Assembly: GCF_024679245.1 (NCBI RefSeq)
Contig: NC_090179.1
Span: 10,575,327 to 10,639,326, forward strand
Length of the DNA stretch: 64,000 nucleotides
Direction of reading: 5' to 3'
Source of the DNA: Pseudorasbora parva
Taxonomy: Eukaryota; Chordata; Actinopteri; Cypriniformes; Gobionidae
Under the pieces are notes generated by a model. It was not told the DNA's origin and searched no databases. It worked only from the letters and a program-made list of their open reading frames with translations. This document shows, piece after piece, positions 62,451 to 64,000 of this stretch (position 1 is its first letter; the number at the start of each line of letters is the position of its first letter). The translations under genes and the position numbers were made by a program.

Positions 62451-62940
62451 CTATTAGTGCCAATTGTCTGTTGTTCTCTTTCTACTTTGATTATAGAGAA
62501 AGGATCAAGAGGAGCAAGATTTGTTTTACAAACTTAGTGTTAGTGCTCGACTAATGTCTGTGCCGTTGCTGATACCGCATGTGCACCACAATAAATTAGT
62601 ATACTCATGGGTTTGTTGATGGACATACACGTGTTAATGCTGACGGTGAGGGATTACAGCTGTAACATCTCATTAAGAACCTCAAAATGAGCAGCGAATC
62701 ACTGAGATACGTTATGCTCAAGTCTTCCTTGTGATGGAGGTTTGGGTTCAATAAATAGTTCTTCCAATGTTTCATCATTGAACTCGCACTTGGATTGATA
62801 TGGTAAAATAGACATCATTGTTACTGTCTTAACAGTGTGTATAATCGCTGAGGACTGAAGAAGTCTCTGGAGCAAAGTTCAGTTATGGTAATGAGTATTT
62901 AAGTTCATACACGCACTGTAAACAGTAGAGCAATCACAAC
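62451..62940. repeat. 490-bp flank, copy B
   Basis: Same as 57032-57521 at offset 5419, beginning with the target duplication ctatt. No gene. Confidence 0.95.
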
Positions 62941-64000
62941 AGACTGGGCCATCTGGCCAATAATCAGAGCAGAGTAGACCAATCACAACAGACTGGGCCA
63001 TCTGACCAATCAGAGCAGAGTAGACCAATCACAACAGACTGGGCCATCTGACCAATCAGAGCAGAGTAGACCAATCACAACAGACTGGGCCATCTGACCA
63101 ATAATCAGAGCAGAGTAGACCAATCACAACAGACTGGGCCATCTGACCAATCAGAGCAGAGTAGACCAATCACAACAGACTGGGCCATCTGACCAATAAT
63201 CAGAGCAGAGTAGACCAATCACAACAGACTGGGCCATCTGACCAATAATCAGAGCAGAGTAGACCAATCACAACAGACTGGGCCATCTGACCAATCAGAG
63301 CAGAGTAGACCAATCACAACAGACTGGGCCATCTGACCAATAATCAGAGCAGAGTAGACCAATCACAACAGACTGGGCCATCTGACCAATAATCAGAGCA
63401 GAGTAGACCAATCACAACAGACTGGGCCATCTGACCAATCAGAGCAGAGTAGACCAATCACAACAGACTGGGCCATCTGACCAATAATCAGAGCAGAGTA
63501 GACCAATCACAACAGACTGGGCCATCTGACCAATAATCAGAGCAGAGTAGACCAATCACAACAGACTGGGCCATCTGACCAATCAGAGCAGAGTAGACCA
63601 ATCACAACAGACTGGGCCATCTGACCAATAATCAGAGCAGAGTAGACCAATCACAACAGACTGGGCCATCTGACCAATAATCAGAGCAGAGTAGACCAAT
63701 CACAACAGACTGGGCCATCTGACCAATCAGAGCAGAGTAGACCAATCACAACAGACTGGGCCATCTGACCAATAATCAGAGCAGAGTAGACCAATCACAA
63801 CAGACTGGGCCATCTGACCAATAATCAGAGCAGAGTAGACCAATCACAACAGACTGGGCCATCTGACCAATAATCAGAGCAGAGTAGACCAATCACAACA
63901 GACTGGGCCATCTGACCAATAATCAGAGCAGAGTAGACCAATCACAACAGACTAGGCCATCTGACCAATAATCAGAGCAGAGTAGACCAATCACAACAGA
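62941..64000. repeat. 46/49-bp CCAAT satellite, array B (at least 22 units)
   Basis: Twenty-two units by my count (15 L, 7 S, no G variant), continuing past the window edge. Units 5-19 (63131-63850) follow the pattern S-L-L five times, a 144-bp higher-order period. The first unit has ctggcca in place of ctgacca. Confidence 0.97.

Noticed and set aside
57522..64000. Regular short repeats resembling a CRISPR array
   Set aside because: There are no unique spacers: units are contiguous direct repeats with only 3-bp length variants, in a eukaryotic genome, with no cas genes.

Overview
The window looks like gene-poor, repeat-dense nuclear DNA from a teleost, most likely a cyprinid. Three things suggest this: a Tc1 family and an L2-type LINE tail that I recall as very common in carp- and zebrafish-like genomes; long AG, CT, AT and GT microsatellites; and TTAA-flanked DNA transposons with THAP-type exons. 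The species call rests on recognition, not on a search. I found no complete host protein-coding gene, rRNA or functional tRNA. Everything with protein similarity belongs to a mobile element, and nearly all of it is broken or truncated.

Layout. 0-5 kb: a TIR transposon with an L2 tail inside it, then two TTAA-flanked Kolobok-like elements (1332-2520, 3560-4713) and two long AG/CT microsatellites. 5-18 kb: mostly single-copy AT-rich DNA with a Tc1 copy (8418-9674), small MITEs, and a single dispersed relative (13527-13574) of the satellite that dominates the right end. 18-34 kb: a solo LTR with 5-bp target duplication (18562-19078), three long inverted-repeat (foldback) elements, two of them centred on AT tracts, a second Tc1 copy on the minus strand, and an L2 3' end. 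34-45 kb: a dense DNA-transposon patch. It holds an element carrying a RecQ-like helicase fragment with a 9-bp target duplication, two TTAA elements that share one TTAA, a better preserved Kolobok-like element with two first exons facing each other (40985-42397), and a PIF/Harbinger-like element (43522-44707) filled by a 12 x 54-bp minisatellite. 45-56 kb: single-copy DNA, a hAT element with a BED-finger exon and a perfect 8-bp target duplication, a truncated L2 LINE, and a ~55-bp minisatellite.

56.6-64 kb is the most striking part. A solo LTR (56607-57031), a 490-bp flank and a 46/49-bp CCAAT-rich satellite are followed by a Ty3/gypsy (sushi/Tf1-type) element on the minus strand. That element is cut off inside RNase H. 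After it come its 5' LTR and then the same 490-bp flank and satellite again. The two LTR+flank blocks sit exactly 5419 bp apart with no indel, and I saw no substitution by eye. Both carry the same target duplication (ctatt). They therefore descend from one insertion, seen once as a solo LTR and once as a provirus: either a recent tandem duplication, or two haplotypes stitched together through the satellite.

How the parts work together: the elements show a chain of nested and abutting insertions. Several TTAA elements use each other's targets, Tc1 joins a foldback, and an L2 tail lies inside a TIR element. Several dispersed repeats have seeded tandem arrays (42-, 46/49-, 54- and 55-bp units). 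The gypsy LTR carries a TATA-like box and, about 31 nt downstream, an 11-nt segment perfectly complementary to the sequence just after the LTR. This is the layout expected for Tf1/sushi-type self-priming.
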